Of a stretch of 64,000 nucleotides of DNA, positions 17,999 to 27,932 are shown in pieces. Under the pieces are notes generated by a model that was not told where the DNA came from, did no database searches, and saw only the letters and a list, made by a program, of their open reading frames with translations. Source of the stretch: Arthrobacter sp. PAMC25284 (GTDB lineage Bacteria; Actinomycetota; Actinomycetes; Actinomycetales; Micrococcaceae); contig NZ_CP080382.1 in NCBI RefSeq assembly GCF_019443425.1, positions 3,038,001 through 3,102,000 on the forward strand. Direction: 5' to 3'. Within the stretch, counting starts at the first letter, position 1; each line of letters opens with the position of its first letter. Made by a program: the position numbers and the translations under genes.

Positions 17999-19066
17999 CT
18001 AGAGGATTTTCAGGTCCCGCAGGCTTTTAGCCATTCCGGCGCCGTCGGGCGAGTAAATCCACGGCACCGTGGATTCAGTGTGGTCCCCGTCGTTGGAATG
18101 GCCGCCGGCGAGGACGGCTTCGCCGGCCGAGAGCTGACGGATCGCGATGGCGGCCACGTTGTCCGGGTGGTGGTGGGCGAACTCAGAGTAGATGGCTTCG
18201 TCGTGCTGGCCGTTGTCTCCAAAGAGGACCCAGCGCATGGTGGGGAACTCCTGGGCCAGCAGTTCCAGGTTCCGGAGCTTGTGGTTCTGGCCGCTCCGGA
18301 ACCAGCGGTCGTGGGTCAGGCCCCAGTCCGTGAGCAGCAACGCACCGGAGGGGTACAGGTTGCGGGTGATGAACCGGGCCAGTGTGGGGGCCGCGTTCCA
18401 CGGCCCCGTCGACAGATAGAGCACCGGGATATTTGGGTGTTCCACTGTCAACCGGTCCATCAGGACGGCCATGCCGGGCGTCGCCATCCGGGCGCGCTCG
18501 TTCAGGACGAAGGTGTTCCAGATCGCCAGGAAGGGGCGGGGGAGCGCTGTCACCATGATCGTGTCATCAATGTCAGAGACAATCCCGAGAGGGGTGTCGG
18601 GGGAGATCACAAAGATCGGGCCCGTAACGGGTTCGGTTCCCTCGGCCCGCAACACGGCAGTGTGCCAACCGGGCGCCAGCGTGACGGGAATGACGGTGTC
18701 CACGAGGCCGCCTCGGTCTGCGTGCACCCGTGTGGTGAACCCGCCAATCCGGATTTCGACCTCCGTGGACGGGATCGGAACGGCCGTAAAGGCGCGCCAG
18801 CCGCGGAGGTTCTGGTTGCCGTTCACCGCCACCTGCTCCGCTTTGCTCCCTGGAGCGGGTTTCGACGTCAGGACCACCCGGCCGAGCACCCGGACCCATG
18901 CGGTGGAGCCGTAGCCCTGGTAGGCGATCGTCTGCGGGATGAAGTGCCAGCGCCTGGCAATTTTCAGCCGCAGCCGGTTGACAGCGTCCGATACCCAGTG
19001 GGCCAGATGGAAGACCTTGCTTCCGGACACGGCTTGCTGTTGGGGTTGCTGCGGCGCCAATTCCAT
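17999..19066 (-). CDS. App1-family (DUF2183) phosphatase domain protein
   Basis: A 355-residue protein of the App1/DUF2183 family. The catalytic HAD-like motif VSDIDDTIMVTALPRPF (DxDxT) sits near residue 190, followed by VLYLSTGPWNAAPTL and LFGDNGQHDEAIYSEF. Yeast App1 is a phosphatidate phosphatase; bacterial substrates are unknown. Residues 60-170 form a beta-rich N-terminal domain. ATG 19066 follows GTGGAG; the open frame beyond it is antisense to the GH15 gene and not coding. It is divergent from GH15 with 159 bases between starts. Confidence 0.88.
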   Translation of the reverse strand: MELAPQQPQQQAVSGSKVFHLAHWVSDAVNRLRLKIARRWHFIPQTIAYQGYGSTAWVRVLGRVVLTSKPAPGSKAEQVAVNGNQNLRGWRAFTAVPIPSTEVEIRIGGFTTRVHADRGGLVDTVIPVTLAPGWHTAVLRAEGTEPVTGPIFVISPDTPLGIVSDIDDTIMVTALPRPFLAIWNTFVLNERARMATPGMAVLMDRLTVEHPNIPVLYLSTGPWNAAPTLARFITRNLYPSGALLLTDWGLTHDRWFRSGQNHKLRNLELLAQEFPTMRWVLFGDNGQHDEAIYSEFAHHHPDNVAAIAIRQLSAGEAVLAGGHSNDGDHTESTVPWIYSPDGAGMAKSLRDLKIL

Positions 19067-19225
19067 GGCTCCACTCTCCCACAGCGGCAGCGGCCCTGCG
19101 CAGCGTGACGGCCCCGGCGTCTTGTTACCGTCCAGGGCCCCCGGGTGCAGAGCTTCCTCCCGCGGGCGGCAGGCCGCCCCGCGGCATCCCGGGCGCTCGT
19201 CTGCCGCGGCCCTGTGTGGCAGTGT

Positions 19226-21085
19226 ATGGACATGGCACGCATCGAGGATTATGCAATGGTCGGGGATTTGCACACGGCAGCGCTGATCAGCACCGAGGGC
19301 TCCATCGACTGGCTCTGTCTGCCGCGGTTCGATTCTCCCGCCTGCTTCAACGCGCTGGTCGACACTCCCAAGGCCGGGCGCTGGCTCCTGGCGCCGGAGA
19401 GCGGCGGGGAATGCACGCGGCGGCGGTACCGGCCGGGGACGCTGATACTCGAAACCGAATGGGCGACCCCTGACGGGACCGTCCGGATTATCGACTTTAT
19501 GCCGCCACGCGACGGCGTGGCGGACATCGTGCGGATCGTCGTCGGGGTCAGCGGCACTGTACGGATGCGCGGCGAGTTGGTGCTGCGTTTTGACTACGGG
19601 CACATTGTCCCCTGGGTCCGGCATGACGAGTATGGGATCCATGCGGTGGCCGGTCCGGACGCCGCGTATCTGGTGACGGACGCCCCGTTGCAGGGCCAGC
19701 GGATGCGCACGATCAGCGACTTCACCGTCACGGCCGGGGAGCGTGTCCCATTTGTCCTGACCTGGAGCCCGAGCCATCTGAGCCGCCCGCGTATTGCCGA
19801 TCCGGAGGCGGCCCTGGAATCCACCGACGCCTTCTGGCAGCACTGGTCCGGGAAGTGCACGATCACCGGCCCGCACCGCGACGCGGTCATGCGGTCCCTC
19901 ATCACCCTCAAAGCCCTCACTTTCGCCCCCACCGGCGGCATCGTGGCGGCGGTGACGACCTCCCTGCCCGAGGAGATCGGCGGGACGCGCAATTGGGACT
20001 ACCGTTTTTGCTGGCTCCGCGATGCAACCCTCACACTGCAGGCCCTGCTCGCTGCCGGATACACCGACGAGGCGGGCGCCTGGCGCGACTGGCTGCTGCG
20101 CGCCGTCGCCGGGGATCCCGCGGACCTGCAAATCATGTACGGAATCCACGGTGAACGCCGGCTGCCGGAAATAGAGCTTCCCTGGCTGCAGGGCTATGAA
20201 GAATCTGCGCCGGTGCGGATCGGCAACGGTGCGGCAGGGCAGCTGCAACTGGATGTCTGGGGTGAGGTGCTGGACTGCCTGGCTCTGACACGGAATGCGC
20301 TCCTGAAACAGCCGGACGACGCCTGGGATGTGCAGGTGGCCCTCATGGAACATCTGGAGACGGTATGGCATCGGCCGGACAACGGGCTATGGGAAATGCG
20401 GGGGCCTCGGCGGCATTTCACCCACTCCAAGGTGATGGCGTGGGTGGCGGCGGACCGCATGGTCAAGGGCATCCGGAACTTCGGGCTGCCGGGTCCTGCA
20501 GACCGCTGGGAGGCCCTGCGGGACACCATCCACGCCGACGTGATGGCCAAAGGCTTCGACGTAGGACGCAACACCTTCGTCCAGGCCTACGGGCGTCCTG
20601 CACTCGACGCCAGCCTCTTGCTTATCCCGCGGGTGGGGTTCCTGCCGCCGGATGACCCGCGCGTGATCGGAACCATTGAGGCCATTGAGCGTGAGCTGAT
20701 GCACGACGGATTCCTCCTCCGCTACCGGCCCGAGGAAAGCGACGACGGCCTGCCGGGCGGCGAGGGCGTGTTTCTGGCCTGCTCGTTTTGGCTCGTGGAG
20801 GCGCTCCTGGGTGCAGGGCGGCGGCGTGAGGCCCGGGAACTCTTCGAGCGGCTGCTGGCCTTGCGGAACGACGTCGGGCTGCTGAGTGAGGAATGGAGCG
20901 TCGAGGCGGGCCGGCAACTGGGCAACACGCCCCAGGCGTTCAGCCATTTCGCGCTCGTGTTGAGCGCTTTGGAACTGCACGAAGACGCGGTCCACAGCAG
21001 CGACACGCCGCCGCACACGGCCCCGGAGGACGCCCCGGAGGACGCCGCGGCGGAGGCCGCGGCGGATTCGGCAGTAGGGAACTGA
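19226..21085 (+). CDS. GH15-family glycoside hydrolase (trehalase/glucoamylase-like)
   Basis: A 619-residue protein starting MDMARIEDYAMVGDLHTAAL, the typical beginning of actinobacterial GH15 proteins, several of which are trehalases. An N-terminal beta-sandwich (to about 240) is followed by an (alpha/alpha)6 barrel with TTSLPEEIGGTRNWDYRFCW and LRDATLTLQALL. Candidate catalytic acids are Glu in the ELPWLQGYEESAPVRIGNGA region and in LLSEEWSVEAGRQLGNTPQA. The C-terminal 30 residues are Ala/Glu/Asp-rich. The ribosome-binding site is weak. Trehalose or starch-type alpha-glucosides are likely substrates. Confidence 0.9.
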   Translation: MDMARIEDYAMVGDLHTAALISTEGSIDWLCLPRFDSPACFNALVDTPKAGRWLLAPESGGECTRRRYRPGTLILETEWATPDGTVRIIDFMPPRDGVADIVRIVVGVSGTVRMRGELVLRFDYGHIVPWVRHDEYGIHAVAGPDAAYLVTDAPLQGQRMRTISDFTVTAGERVPFVLTWSPSHLSRPRIADPEAALESTDAFWQHWSGKCTITGPHRDAVMRSLITLKALTFAPTGGIVAAVTTSLPEEIGGTRNWDYRFCWLRDATLTLQALLAAGYTDEAGAWRDWLLRAVAGDPADLQIMYGIHGERRLPEIELPWLQGYEESAPVRIGNGAAGQLQLDVWGEVLDCLALTRNALLKQPDDAWDVQVALMEHLETVWHRPDNGLWEMRGPRRHFTHSKVMAWVAADRMVKGIRNFGLPGPADRWEALRDTIHADVMAKGFDVGRNTFVQAYGRPALDASLLLIPRVGFLPPDDPRVIGTIEAIERELMHDGFLLRYRPEESDDGLPGGEGVFLACSFWLVEALLGAGRRREARELFERLLALRNDVGLLSEEWSVEAGRQLGNTPQAFSHFALVLSALELHEDAVHSSDTPPHTAPEDAPEDAAAEAAADSAVGN

Positions 21086-21199
21086 CCGGTTGCCGGCGCC
21101 GGGCCTGCGCGTTGCGGAATCCGCGAGTGGCAGACCGCTCGTTCAATAAGTACACTTACTAATACCCGCACGCGGGGTACCCAGGGTAAGGAGTGTGCA

Positions 21200-21415
21200 A
21201 TGGCTGGATACTTTGAGCTCGTGGACGCGTCCGACGGCGGCTACCGTATTCGGATGGTCGACGCCGCCGGGACTTTAATGGCCGTATCAGTAAGGTTTCC
21301 CACCAAGAAGGCGGCCGTGGCCGGAGTGGCCGAAGCCCGCGAGATCGCAGGGACGGGCCTGATCCGGGACCGCAGCACGGCGCAGAATATCCGCGCCGGC
21401 TCCGACTTTGGCTGA
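21200..21415 (+). CDS. DUF1508 (YegP-like) small protein
   Basis: A 71-residue protein matching one YegP/DUF1508 unit: YFELVDASDGGYRIRMVDAAG, then FPTKKAAVAGVAEAREIAGTG. Function is unknown. GTAAGGAG stands before the ATG. A second, more divergent member lies at 49671-49925. It converges with the CHAD gene. Confidence 0.82.
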   Translation: MAGYFELVDASDGGYRIRMVDAAGTLMAVSVRFPTKKAAVAGVAEAREIAGTGLIRDRSTAQNIRAGSDFG

Positions 21416-21443
21416 CAGGAGCCGTCCGGCCGCCGACGGAAGT

Positions 21444-22388
21444 TCATCGGATGGCAGGGAACTTCTTCCAGGCCTGGATGAATGTCGCCTCCGTCCGGGC
21501 TGCGAGTTGATCTTCGAGGGCATGCAGCCGGCCGAGCGTGAAGCCGTCTGTTCCGTCCCTGCCCGGGGCGACGGCGAGATCGCGCAACAGCGAGCGTGCC
21601 ACCACGCTGTCCTGATACTGGCCCAGGATTGTCTGGATCCCACGCGCAGCCGCGGCGGTGCGCTTGGCCCGTGCGATTCTTTTGCCCCAATTCTGGCCGC
21701 CGCTGGGGCCGTATTCGACCACAAACTCCGCTGCGTACCGCAGGCGTTTTGCTGCCTTGCGGACCTCGTGGAGGCCCTCGCCCCGGGCCGCGGAACTGGC
21801 TGTGGATCCGGTTGGCGATTCCGTGTACGGCCCGGCGGCAGCGCCCTGACCCGGGAGCGACCGTACGGCACGCCGGAGCCGCGCCTCATCCCGGGCGATC
21901 AATTTCCGGAGCGTCTTGTGTGGTTTTCGGACTGCCTTCGCCGTGAATGGCGGAGCGGCGCAAAGCCGGGTCATCCGGGCGAGGAGCTCTGTGTAGCGCT
22001 CGCTGTCCAGCGCCGTGCGGGCCGTGGCGAGACCTGCTGCGGTCAGCGTCTCCAGCTCCGTGCCGATCAGGCCGGCGGACGGCCGGGGGGTCAGGTTTCG
22101 GGGTTCAGCCGCTATCAGTTCTGCGAGCCGGGCCGTCGCGACCCACGGGTCGCGGGCGGCACCCAGTTCCATCGAGAGCCAGCGCAGTTCACGGCGGAGG
22201 TCCTGGATAGCGCCGTCGTCGAACAGTGACCGCGTAGTGGCCAACAGGGATCGAAAGCGCCGGACAGCCGCCCTGGCCTGGTGGATCGATTCCGGGTTGC
22301 CGTCCCGGACACCCGGAGCATGACGGAGCAGTTCGTGGTGTTGTTCGCGGAGATACGCCAGCAGCGCATCGCCGGCCGTGGTTGCCAT
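21444..22388 (-). CDS. CHAD-domain protein
   Basis: A 314-residue all-helical protein rich in His and Arg. VRDGNPESIHQARAAVRRFR near residue 30 and EGLHEVRKAAKRLRYAAEF near residue 220 are the two halves of the CHAD repeat, whose basic helices bind inorganic polyphosphate. No CYTH domain is fused or adjacent. ATG 22388 is one base beyond the stop of the upstream sterol-carrier-like gene, so the asparaginase, this pair and CHAD form an operon. Confidence 0.86.
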   Translation of the reverse strand: MATTAGDALLAYLREQHHELLRHAPGVRDGNPESIHQARAAVRRFRSLLATTRSLFDDGAIQDLRRELRWLSMELGAARDPWVATARLAELIAAEPRNLTPRPSAGLIGTELETLTAAGLATARTALDSERYTELLARMTRLCAAPPFTAKAVRKPHKTLRKLIARDEARLRRAVRSLPGQGAAAGPYTESPTGSTASSAARGEGLHEVRKAAKRLRYAAEFVVEYGPSGGQNWGKRIARAKRTAAAARGIQTILGQYQDSVVARSLLRDLAVAPGRDGTDGFTLGRLHALEDQLAARTEATFIQAWKKFPAIR

Positions 22389-22389
22389 G

Positions 22390-22776
22390 TCAGAGCGGCA
22401 GCAGGCCGGACAGGTCCGCACGGAGCCCGGAAGCGGCAACCTTGCCAGCGTCGACGGCGTCGGCCCAGCTCAGGTGCCCGCTGACTATTGCCAGCCAGGT
22501 GGCGGCGTCGCACTCAATGACGTTCGGAGGTGTGCCGCGCGTGTGCCGGGGTCCCTCGACGCACTGGGTCACGCCGAACGGCGGAACACGGACCTCCACG
22601 GAGTTGCCGGGCGCCCGTGCAGTGACTTCCTCCAGCGCGTACCGCACCGCCGTCGCCAGCGTCGCGCGGGGCACCGCGTCTGATCCGGCGCCGGGTGCGG
22701 GGGAATTCGCGGCCAGCCAGGCGGCCAGCGCGGCGCGGCCCTCCTCGACGTCGATCCGGCGCCGGGCGACGGCCAC
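22390..22776 (-). CDS. Sterol carrier family protein (SCP2-like)
   Basis: A 128-residue protein beginning [17 protein letters not shown] and ending with [20 protein letters not shown]. The segment [19 protein letters not shown] is characteristic of the small bacterial SCP-like proteins of actinobacteria. Ligand unknown. The start is GTG 22776, two bases after the asparaginase stop. Confidence 0.78.
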   Translation of the reverse strand: MAVARRRIDVEEGRAALAAWLAANSPAPGAGSDAVPRATLATAVRYALEEVTARAPGNSVEVRVPPFGVTQCVEGPRHTRGTPPNVIECDAATWLAIVSGHLSWADAVDAGKVAASGLRADLSGLLPL

Positions 22777-22778
22777 GG

Positions 22779-23795
22779 TCAGACCAGCAGCGCCGAGATG
22801 GCGCGTCCGAGTCGAATCTTGCCTACCGGCCTGCCGCCGCCCAGCACGGGTTCAACAACCTTCTCCAGCACGGAAGAGACTTCCGGGATGTCAACGGCGC
22901 CGGAGGCTGCGAGGAGTGTCAGCCCAACCAGCGACGCCGCCCGGGTGTTGCCGTCGAGGATCTTAAGGGCGAGGGAGACGCCCTGCCGGGTGGCCATCAC
23001 CAGCACGCCTTCGGCGCCGATTTTGGCGAGGATCCCCAGCTCTTCCATCACGATGGTATTGGCCTGTCCGTGCCCTTGGACGGCCCACGGGTAGTCCAGC
23101 ATGGAGGTGGCGATGGTGGCGGCGCGGGCGTTGGAGTTTTTGTCCCCCGGTGCCTTCGCGAGTTTCGAGTACGCCCGGGCGAGCCCCGAGAGGGAGACCG
23201 CCGCGACGGGGGCGCCGCATCCGTCGATGGCGATATGCGCAATTCCTTCGCCGGTGTACTCCTCGATCGTGGCACGGATGCGCTGCTGCAACGGATGGTT
23301 CGGCTCGAGGTAGCTGCGGGTGTCCCAGCCGTTCTCGGTGCAGGCCCAGAGGAAGGCCGCGTGCTTGCCGGAGCAGTTGAAAGCCAGTTTGGACTGCGGC
23401 CGGCCTGCCCGGACGAGCCAGTTCCGCGCCGTCTCATCTTCGGGCCATGCCGTCGGGCAGTGGAGATGTTCCTCTTTGACACCGGCCGCCTTCAGCATCC
23501 CCTCCACGACATCCATGTGATCGAGCGAACCGACATGGCTGCCGCACGCGATGGCCACCTGGGCCCCGCGCAGCGGCACGCCCGCCTGCATGGATGCGAG
23601 CGCCTGCAAAGGCTTGAGGGTGGAGCGGGCAAACACCGGGGCAGTGATGTCGCCCAATTCCGTGACGACCGTGCCGTCCGCGGCCATAACGACGGCGGAG
23701 CCGATATGGCGGGATTCAACGAATCCATTGCGTTCCACGACTGCCAGCTCGACGGCGGAATCGACGGTGAAGGTCGCATGTGAATTCAGGGGCAT
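22779..23795 (-). CDS. Asparaginase (asparaginase II / PF06089 family)
   Basis: A 338-residue cytosolic protein of the family containing Rhizobium AnsA-type asparaginases. Conserved segments are [31 protein letters not shown] (catalytic Ser/Lys candidates), [30 protein letters not shown] and [17 protein letters not shown]. It hydrolyses L-asparagine to aspartate and ammonia. It leads a tightly packed three-gene unit with the SCP-like and CHAD genes. Confidence 0.9.
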   Translation of the reverse strand: MPLNSHATFTVDSAVELAVVERNGFVESRHIGSAVVMAADGTVVTELGDITAPVFARSTLKPLQALASMQAGVPLRGAQVAIACGSHVGSLDHMDVVEGMLKAAGVKEEHLHCPTAWPEDETARNWLVRAGRPQSKLAFNCSGKHAAFLWACTENGWDTRSYLEPNHPLQQRIRATIEEYTGEGIAHIAIDGCGAPVAAVSLSGLARAYSKLAKAPGDKNSNARAATIATSMLDYPWAVQGHGQANTIVMEELGILAKIGAEGVLVMATRQGVSLALKILDGNTRAASLVGLTLLAASGAVDIPEVSSVLEKVVEPVLGGGRPVGKIRLGRAISALLV

Positions 23796-23831
23796 GCTGC
23801 CAGTGTATGGTGCCCGGGGGCGATAGCCCGG

Positions 23832-25421
23832 TTATTCCACGGTCACCGCTACAGACTGCCAGCCCGAGGCGCCGTCGGGGACGGGGTCCGCGCGCTTGTC
23901 GGTCTGTACTTCGCCGGTGCCATCGGTGGCGCGGACCTTGATGTAATGCGGGCCCGGAGTGGCGTCCCATTCATAGGACCACTGCCGCCAGGTGATGACC
24001 GAGGCCTCCGCGGCAAGGACCGCCTCGGTCCACGGGCCATTGTCGATCTGCACCTCGACCTTGTCGATGCCGCGCGTCTGGGCCCACGCGGTGCCGCCGA
24101 TCGCGACCGTGCCGGCAGCCACCTTGGCGAAGGATTTAGGCACTTCGACCCGTGCCATGGTCTTAATTGGGCCGCGTTCGGACCAGCTGCGCTGGGTCCA
24201 GTAGGCCTGCTTGTCCTCGAAACGGGTGACTTCCAGGTCCACGACCCATTTGGTGGCCGACACGAAGCCGTAGAGCCCGGGCACCACCATCCGCACCGGG
24301 TAGCCGTGTTCCAGCGGCAGTGGTTCCCCGTTCATGCCGATGGCCAGCATGGCGTCGCGGTCGTCCTGCAACACTTCCAGCGGGGTAGAGGCACTGAACC
24401 CGTCAATGGAGGTGGACAAGACCATGTCCGCACCCTCCTTGGGTCGGGCCATCTTCAGCACATCGCGGATGGGCATGCCCAGCCATTTGGCGTTGCCGGC
24501 CAGATTGCCGCCCACCGGGTTGGACACGCAGGTCAGAGTCACGTGGGACTCAATCAGCTGGGCGTCGAGGAGATCCTGGAAAGTGATCGTGACTTCTTGC
24601 TCCACCATGCCGTGGATACGCAGTTCCCAGTCCTGGGCGTTAATTTCCGGGACGCTGAGGGCTGTGTCAATCCGGTAGAAGTCCTTGTTCGGCGTGATCC
24701 ACGGGGCGACCCCGGGGGTCGGCGATTGGACACCGGCGGGCACGGCCGCGGCGGTCTTCACCGGCGAGGGCAGTTTGAGGGTGTCTCGGGCCTGGGTAAC
24801 GCCGCTGCGGGCGGCGCTTAGCATCCGTCCGCCGGTGGCGGCGACAACCGAGGCGAGGGCCGTCACCCCGCTCACGGCGAAGAAGGCCCGGCGGCTGCTG
24901 GCGGGGCGTTCCGGCTCCTTCGCGGCGACGTCGGCGGCCGAATCCGGCCACACCGCCATCCGCCACAGCCGGGAGATGAGCAGCCGCAGAACGATCAGAC
25001 CCGCCAGGGTGCCGACCAGGGACGGGATGGCGTCGATCGGTTTCACGCTGGCCCGAGTGACGACACTTGTGACGATAATGGCGCCCATCAGCAGCACGCC
25101 GGCAGCGCCGAGTGCCCACTTGCGGTAGGCGACAATGCCCAGCACGCAGGCGAGCAGCAGGATGGTCACGCCCATGCCCACGAACAACGCCAGCTTGTCG
25201 TTGGTGCCGAAAGTGGCGATCGCGAAGTCTTTCATCCACGGCGGCGTGAAGTCGATGAAAGTTGAACCAAGGGCGATTACCGGCGTCGCCCGCGCCGTGA
25301 AGAAAGCGCCGATCAGTTCGGCTACGGACAAAACGACGGAGGCGGCCACTACGCCGGCCACCGCCGCCAGCGCGGTGGTAGCTGCGGGCCGCTTGGCGTT
25401 CTTTGTGCTGGGCTTCTTCAT
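23832..25421 (-). CDS. Membrane-anchored molybdopterin-dependent oxidoreductase (sulfite-oxidase-like)
   Basis: A 529-residue protein with four N-terminal membrane helices (about 17-40, 75-98, 103-125, 135-155), a linker with SRRAFFAVSGV, and a sulfite-oxidase-type catalytic domain (about 240-430). The Mo-coordinating Cys is in VTLTCVSNPVGGNLAGNA. The immunoglobulin-like dimerisation domain closes the protein (IDKVEVQIDNGPW, EWDATPGPHYIKVRATDG). The catalytic domain probably faces the outside. The substrate is unknown. The start is ATG 25421 (MKKPSTK). Confidence 0.9.
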   Translation of the reverse strand: MKKPSTKNAKRPAATTALAAVAGVVAASVVLSVAELIGAFFTARATPVIALGSTFIDFTPPWMKDFAIATFGTNDKLALFVGMGVTILLLACVLGIVAYRKWALGAAGVLLMGAIIVTSVVTRASVKPIDAIPSLVGTLAGLIVLRLLISRLWRMAVWPDSAADVAAKEPERPASSRRAFFAVSGVTALASVVAATGGRMLSAARSGVTQARDTLKLPSPVKTAAAVPAGVQSPTPGVAPWITPNKDFYRIDTALSVPEINAQDWELRIHGMVEQEVTITFQDLLDAQLIESHVTLTCVSNPVGGNLAGNAKWLGMPIRDVLKMARPKEGADMVLSTSIDGFSASTPLEVLQDDRDAMLAIGMNGEPLPLEHGYPVRMVVPGLYGFVSATKWVVDLEVTRFEDKQAYWTQRSWSERGPIKTMARVEVPKSFAKVAAGTVAIGGTAWAQTRGIDKVEVQIDNGPWTEAVLAAEASVITWRQWSYEWDATPGPHYIKVRATDGTGEVQTDKRADPVPDGASGWQSVAVTVE

Positions 25422-25466
25422 ATCAAGTGTTCGGAGACCGGGGCCCCGCGGATTGCTCCCTCCCAC

Positions 25467-25547
25467 GGGACATGCGCTCCGCTCAGGCCGTGGAATGGGC
25501 ATGATGGCATTAAGTCCAGTGTGCGTGGCGGGGGCGGGGCATGTCCC
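25467..25547. repeat. GGACATGC/GCATGTCC intergenic repeat, copy A
   Basis: Between the divergent oxidoreductase and purD genes. It begins GGGACATGCGCTCC (25467-25480), has a middle element GGGCATG...AAGTCCAGTG (25497-25521) and ends GGGGCATGTCCC (25536-25547). The same three-part order recurs at 33575-33717 and 38731-38809. Confidence 0.6.
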
Positions 25548-25600
25548 TTGATGTGTGTGGCGGGACGGTCACAGCTTAGGAGCCTGCGGGGTGCACCCCG

Positions 25601-25606
25601 TACCCT
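25601..25606 (+). promoter_or_regulatory. Candidate -10 element for purD
   Basis: TACCCT (TANNNT) is followed by 8 bases and the purD GTG. There is no strong ribosome-binding site, so a leaderless or near-leaderless transcript is plausible. Inferred from spacing only. Confidence 0.3.
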
Positions 25607-25614
25607 TGGAAACT

Positions 25615-26925
25615 GTGAAGGTACTTGTCATCGGCCCCGGCGGCCGCGAACACGCCATTGTCCGATCCCTGCTTGCAGACCCCAACGTTTCCGCGGTGCA
25701 CGCAGCCCCCGGCAACGCCGGTATCAGCCAACTGGTTCCCGTCCACGCCATTGACGCGAGCGACCCAGACGCCGTCGCAGCCCTGGCCGCCCGGCTCGCC
25801 GTTGACCTGGTTGTCGTTGGCCCCGAGGCGCCCCTCGCCGCGGGCGTCTCCGACGCCGTGCGTGCCGCCGGCATCCCGGTCTTTGGGCCCAGCAAGGCCG
25901 CGGCCCAGCTGGAAGCCTCCAAGGCCTTCGCCAAGGAAGTCATGGCAGAAGCCGGCGTGCCCACCGCGATGGCCCGCGTGGCGTCCAACGCCGACGAAGC
26001 GGCCGACGCCCTCGACACGTTCGGTGCCCCCTACGTCGTCAAAGACGACGGCCTCGCCGCCGGTAAGGGCGTTGTGGTCACAAAGGACCGCGACGAGGCG
26101 CTCGCACACGCGCAGACCTGCTTCGACGCCGGCGGGACTGTCGTGATCGAGGAATTCCTGGACGGCCCCGAGGTTTCCGTCTTTGTTCTTTGCGACGGCG
26201 TCAACACGGTGGCGCTGTCCCCGGCGCAGGACTTCAAGCGCATCTTTGACAATGATGAAGGTCCGAACACCGGCGGCATGGGCGCCTACACTCCGCTGGA
26301 ATGGGTACCTGAAGGCCTGGTCCAGGAGGTCATTGACCGGGTTGCCCAGCCCACGATCGCCCAGATGGCGCACCGTGGAACACCGTTTGTTGGCGTGCTG
26401 TTCGTTGGCCTGGCGCTGACCTCCCGCGGTACCCGTGTCATCGAATTCAACGTCCGCTTCGGCGACCCGGAAACGCAGGCCGTACTGGCCCGGCTCAAGA
26501 CGCCCCTGGGCGGGCTGCTCCTGGCCGCCGCCAAGGGTGAACTGGACACGGCAGAGCCGCTGCGCTGGTCCCCGGACACGGCGGTCGCCGTCGTCGTCGC
26601 CGCAGAAAACTACCCCGGGACCCCCCGTACGGGTGACCGTATCCGCGGCCTCAAGAAGGCTGAAGCCCTGCAGGATGTGCATGTGATCCACGCCGGCACG
26701 GGACTCGATGACGACGGCAAGGTGATCTCCGCCGGCGGACGCGTCCTCGCCGTGGTGGCGCTGGGAAGTGATCTGGTCGAAGCCCGGGAACGGGCATACG
26801 ACGGCGTCGAACTGGTGCAGCTGGACGGCGGCCAGTTCCGCACCGACATCGGACGCAAAGCGGCCCGCGGTGAAATTAAGGTAACGGCCCCCGGTACCGC
26901 GCACGCGACGAAAGCAAAGGCATGA
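25615..26925 (+). CDS. purD: Phosphoribosylamine-glycine ligase (GAR synthetase)
   Basis: A 436-residue ATP-grasp ligase making glycinamide ribonucleotide, the second step of purine synthesis. N-terminal [32 protein letters not shown]-grasp loop [38 protein letters not shown], and metal-binding [17 protein letters not shown] 25615 is set by family alignment. It overlaps purC by four bases. Confidence 0.96.
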   Translation: MKVLVIGPGGREHAIVRSLLADPNVSAVHAAPGNAGISQLVPVHAIDASDPDAVAALAARLAVDLVVVGPEAPLAAGVSDAVRAAGIPVFGPSKAAAQLEASKAFAKEVMAEAGVPTAMARVASNADEAADALDTFGAPYVVKDDGLAAGKGVVVTKDRDEALAHAQTCFDAGGTVVIEEFLDGPEVSVFVLCDGVNTVALSPAQDFKRIFDNDEGPNTGGMGAYTPLEWVPEGLVQEVIDRVAQPTIAQMAHRGTPFVGVLFVGLALTSRGTRVIEFNVRFGDPETQAVLARLKTPLGGLLLAAAKGELDTAEPLRWSPDTAVAVVVAAENYPGTPRTGDRIRGLKKAEALQDVHVIHAGTGLDDDGKVISAGGRVLAVVALGSDLVEARERAYDGVELVQLDGGQFRTDIGRKAARGEIKVTAPGTAHATKAKA

Positions 26926-27875
26926 GCATGACCGATCACGTTCCCGCGATGCCGGCCGGCGGCCTGGACATCCCCGCCCTCGATCTGCCGGGCTGGACGC
27001 ACGTCTACTCCGGCAAGGTCCGCGATCTCTACGTCCCCGTCGATGAATCCATTACGGAGCGCTATGGCCGGGACTGCGTCCTGGTCGTGGCGAGCGACCG
27101 CATCAGCGCCTATGACCATGTGCTGGAAAGCGAGATCCCGGACAAGGGCCGGATCCTCACCCAACTGAGCCTCTGGTGGTTCGAGCAACTCGGGGTGGAG
27201 CACCATGTGCTCGCGGCCACGGTAGACGGCGGTGTTCCCGCCGCGGTCGCCGGCCGGGCCATGATCTGCAAAAAGCTGGACATGTTCCCGGTGGAGTGCA
27301 TTGCCCGCGGTTACCTGACGGGCTCCGGCCTCGTCGAATACGGGCAGTCGCGGACCGTCTGCAGCATCCCGCTGCCCGAGGGCCTCGTGGACGGTTCCCG
27401 CCTCGCCGGGGCCATCTTCACCCCGTCGGCCAAGGCTGAGGTGGGCGAGCACGACGAGAACATCAGCTATGACGCCGTCGTCGGCGTCGTCGGTGAAGAC
27501 ATTGCGGCCAGGCTGCGCGAGTTGACCCTGGAGATCTACACCAAGGCCGAAGAAATCGCCCGCGCCCGGGGCATCATCCTGGCCGACACCAAGGTGGAAT
27601 TCGGCATCGACGCCGCCACCGGCGTCATCACCCTGGGCGACGAAGTGCTCACCCCCGACTCCTCACGGTTCTGGGATGCCGCAACCTACGAACCCGGGAA
27701 GGCCCAGCCCTCCTACGACAAGCAGTACGTCCGGGACTGGCTGACGTCCGCCGAATCCGGCTGGGACAAGTCCTCGGACACCCCGCCGCCGGCCCTCCCC
27801 GCCGACGTTGTCACCCGCACCCGCAGCCGTTACGTCGAGGCCTACGAGAAGCTCACCGGCCGGACGTTCGCCTAA
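26922..27875 (+). CDS. purC: Phosphoribosylaminoimidazole-succinocarboxamide synthase (SAICAR synthetase)
   Basis: A 317-residue enzyme joining CAIR and aspartate in purine synthesis. Signatures are HVYSGKVRDLY near residue 27, VVASDRISAYDHVL, MFPVECIARGYLTGSG (SAICAR signature), IISYD-like ENISYDAVV, ADTKVEFGID and DEVLTPDSSRFW. It is of the long, eukaryote-like form usual in actinobacteria. Its ATG lies inside the purD stop (ATGA), so the two are translationally coupled. Confidence 0.96.
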   Translation: MSMTDHVPAMPAGGLDIPALDLPGWTHVYSGKVRDLYVPVDESITERYGRDCVLVVASDRISAYDHVLESEIPDKGRILTQLSLWWFEQLGVEHHVLAATVDGGVPAAVAGRAMICKKLDMFPVECIARGYLTGSGLVEYGQSRTVCSIPLPEGLVDGSRLAGAIFTPSAKAEVGEHDENISYDAVVGVVGEDIAARLRELTLEIYTKAEEIARARGIILADTKVEFGIDAATGVITLGDEVLTPDSSRFWDAATYEPGKAQPSYDKQYVRDWLTSAESGWDKSSDTPPPALPADVVTRTRSRYVEAYEKLTGRTFA

Positions 27876-27932
27876 CCGGGGGTTCCGGCCGGGACGGGTT
27901 CGGCACGAGCCTGGACCTGGCCGGGCGCGCGG

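Noticed and set aside
22695..23783. Open frame of 362 codons opposite asparaginase
   Set aside because: Antisense to a well-conserved enzyme; Gly/Arg/His-rich shadow.
25576..26904. Open frame of 442 codons opposite purD
   Set aside because: purD is unambiguous on the other strand; the antisense frame has no family features.
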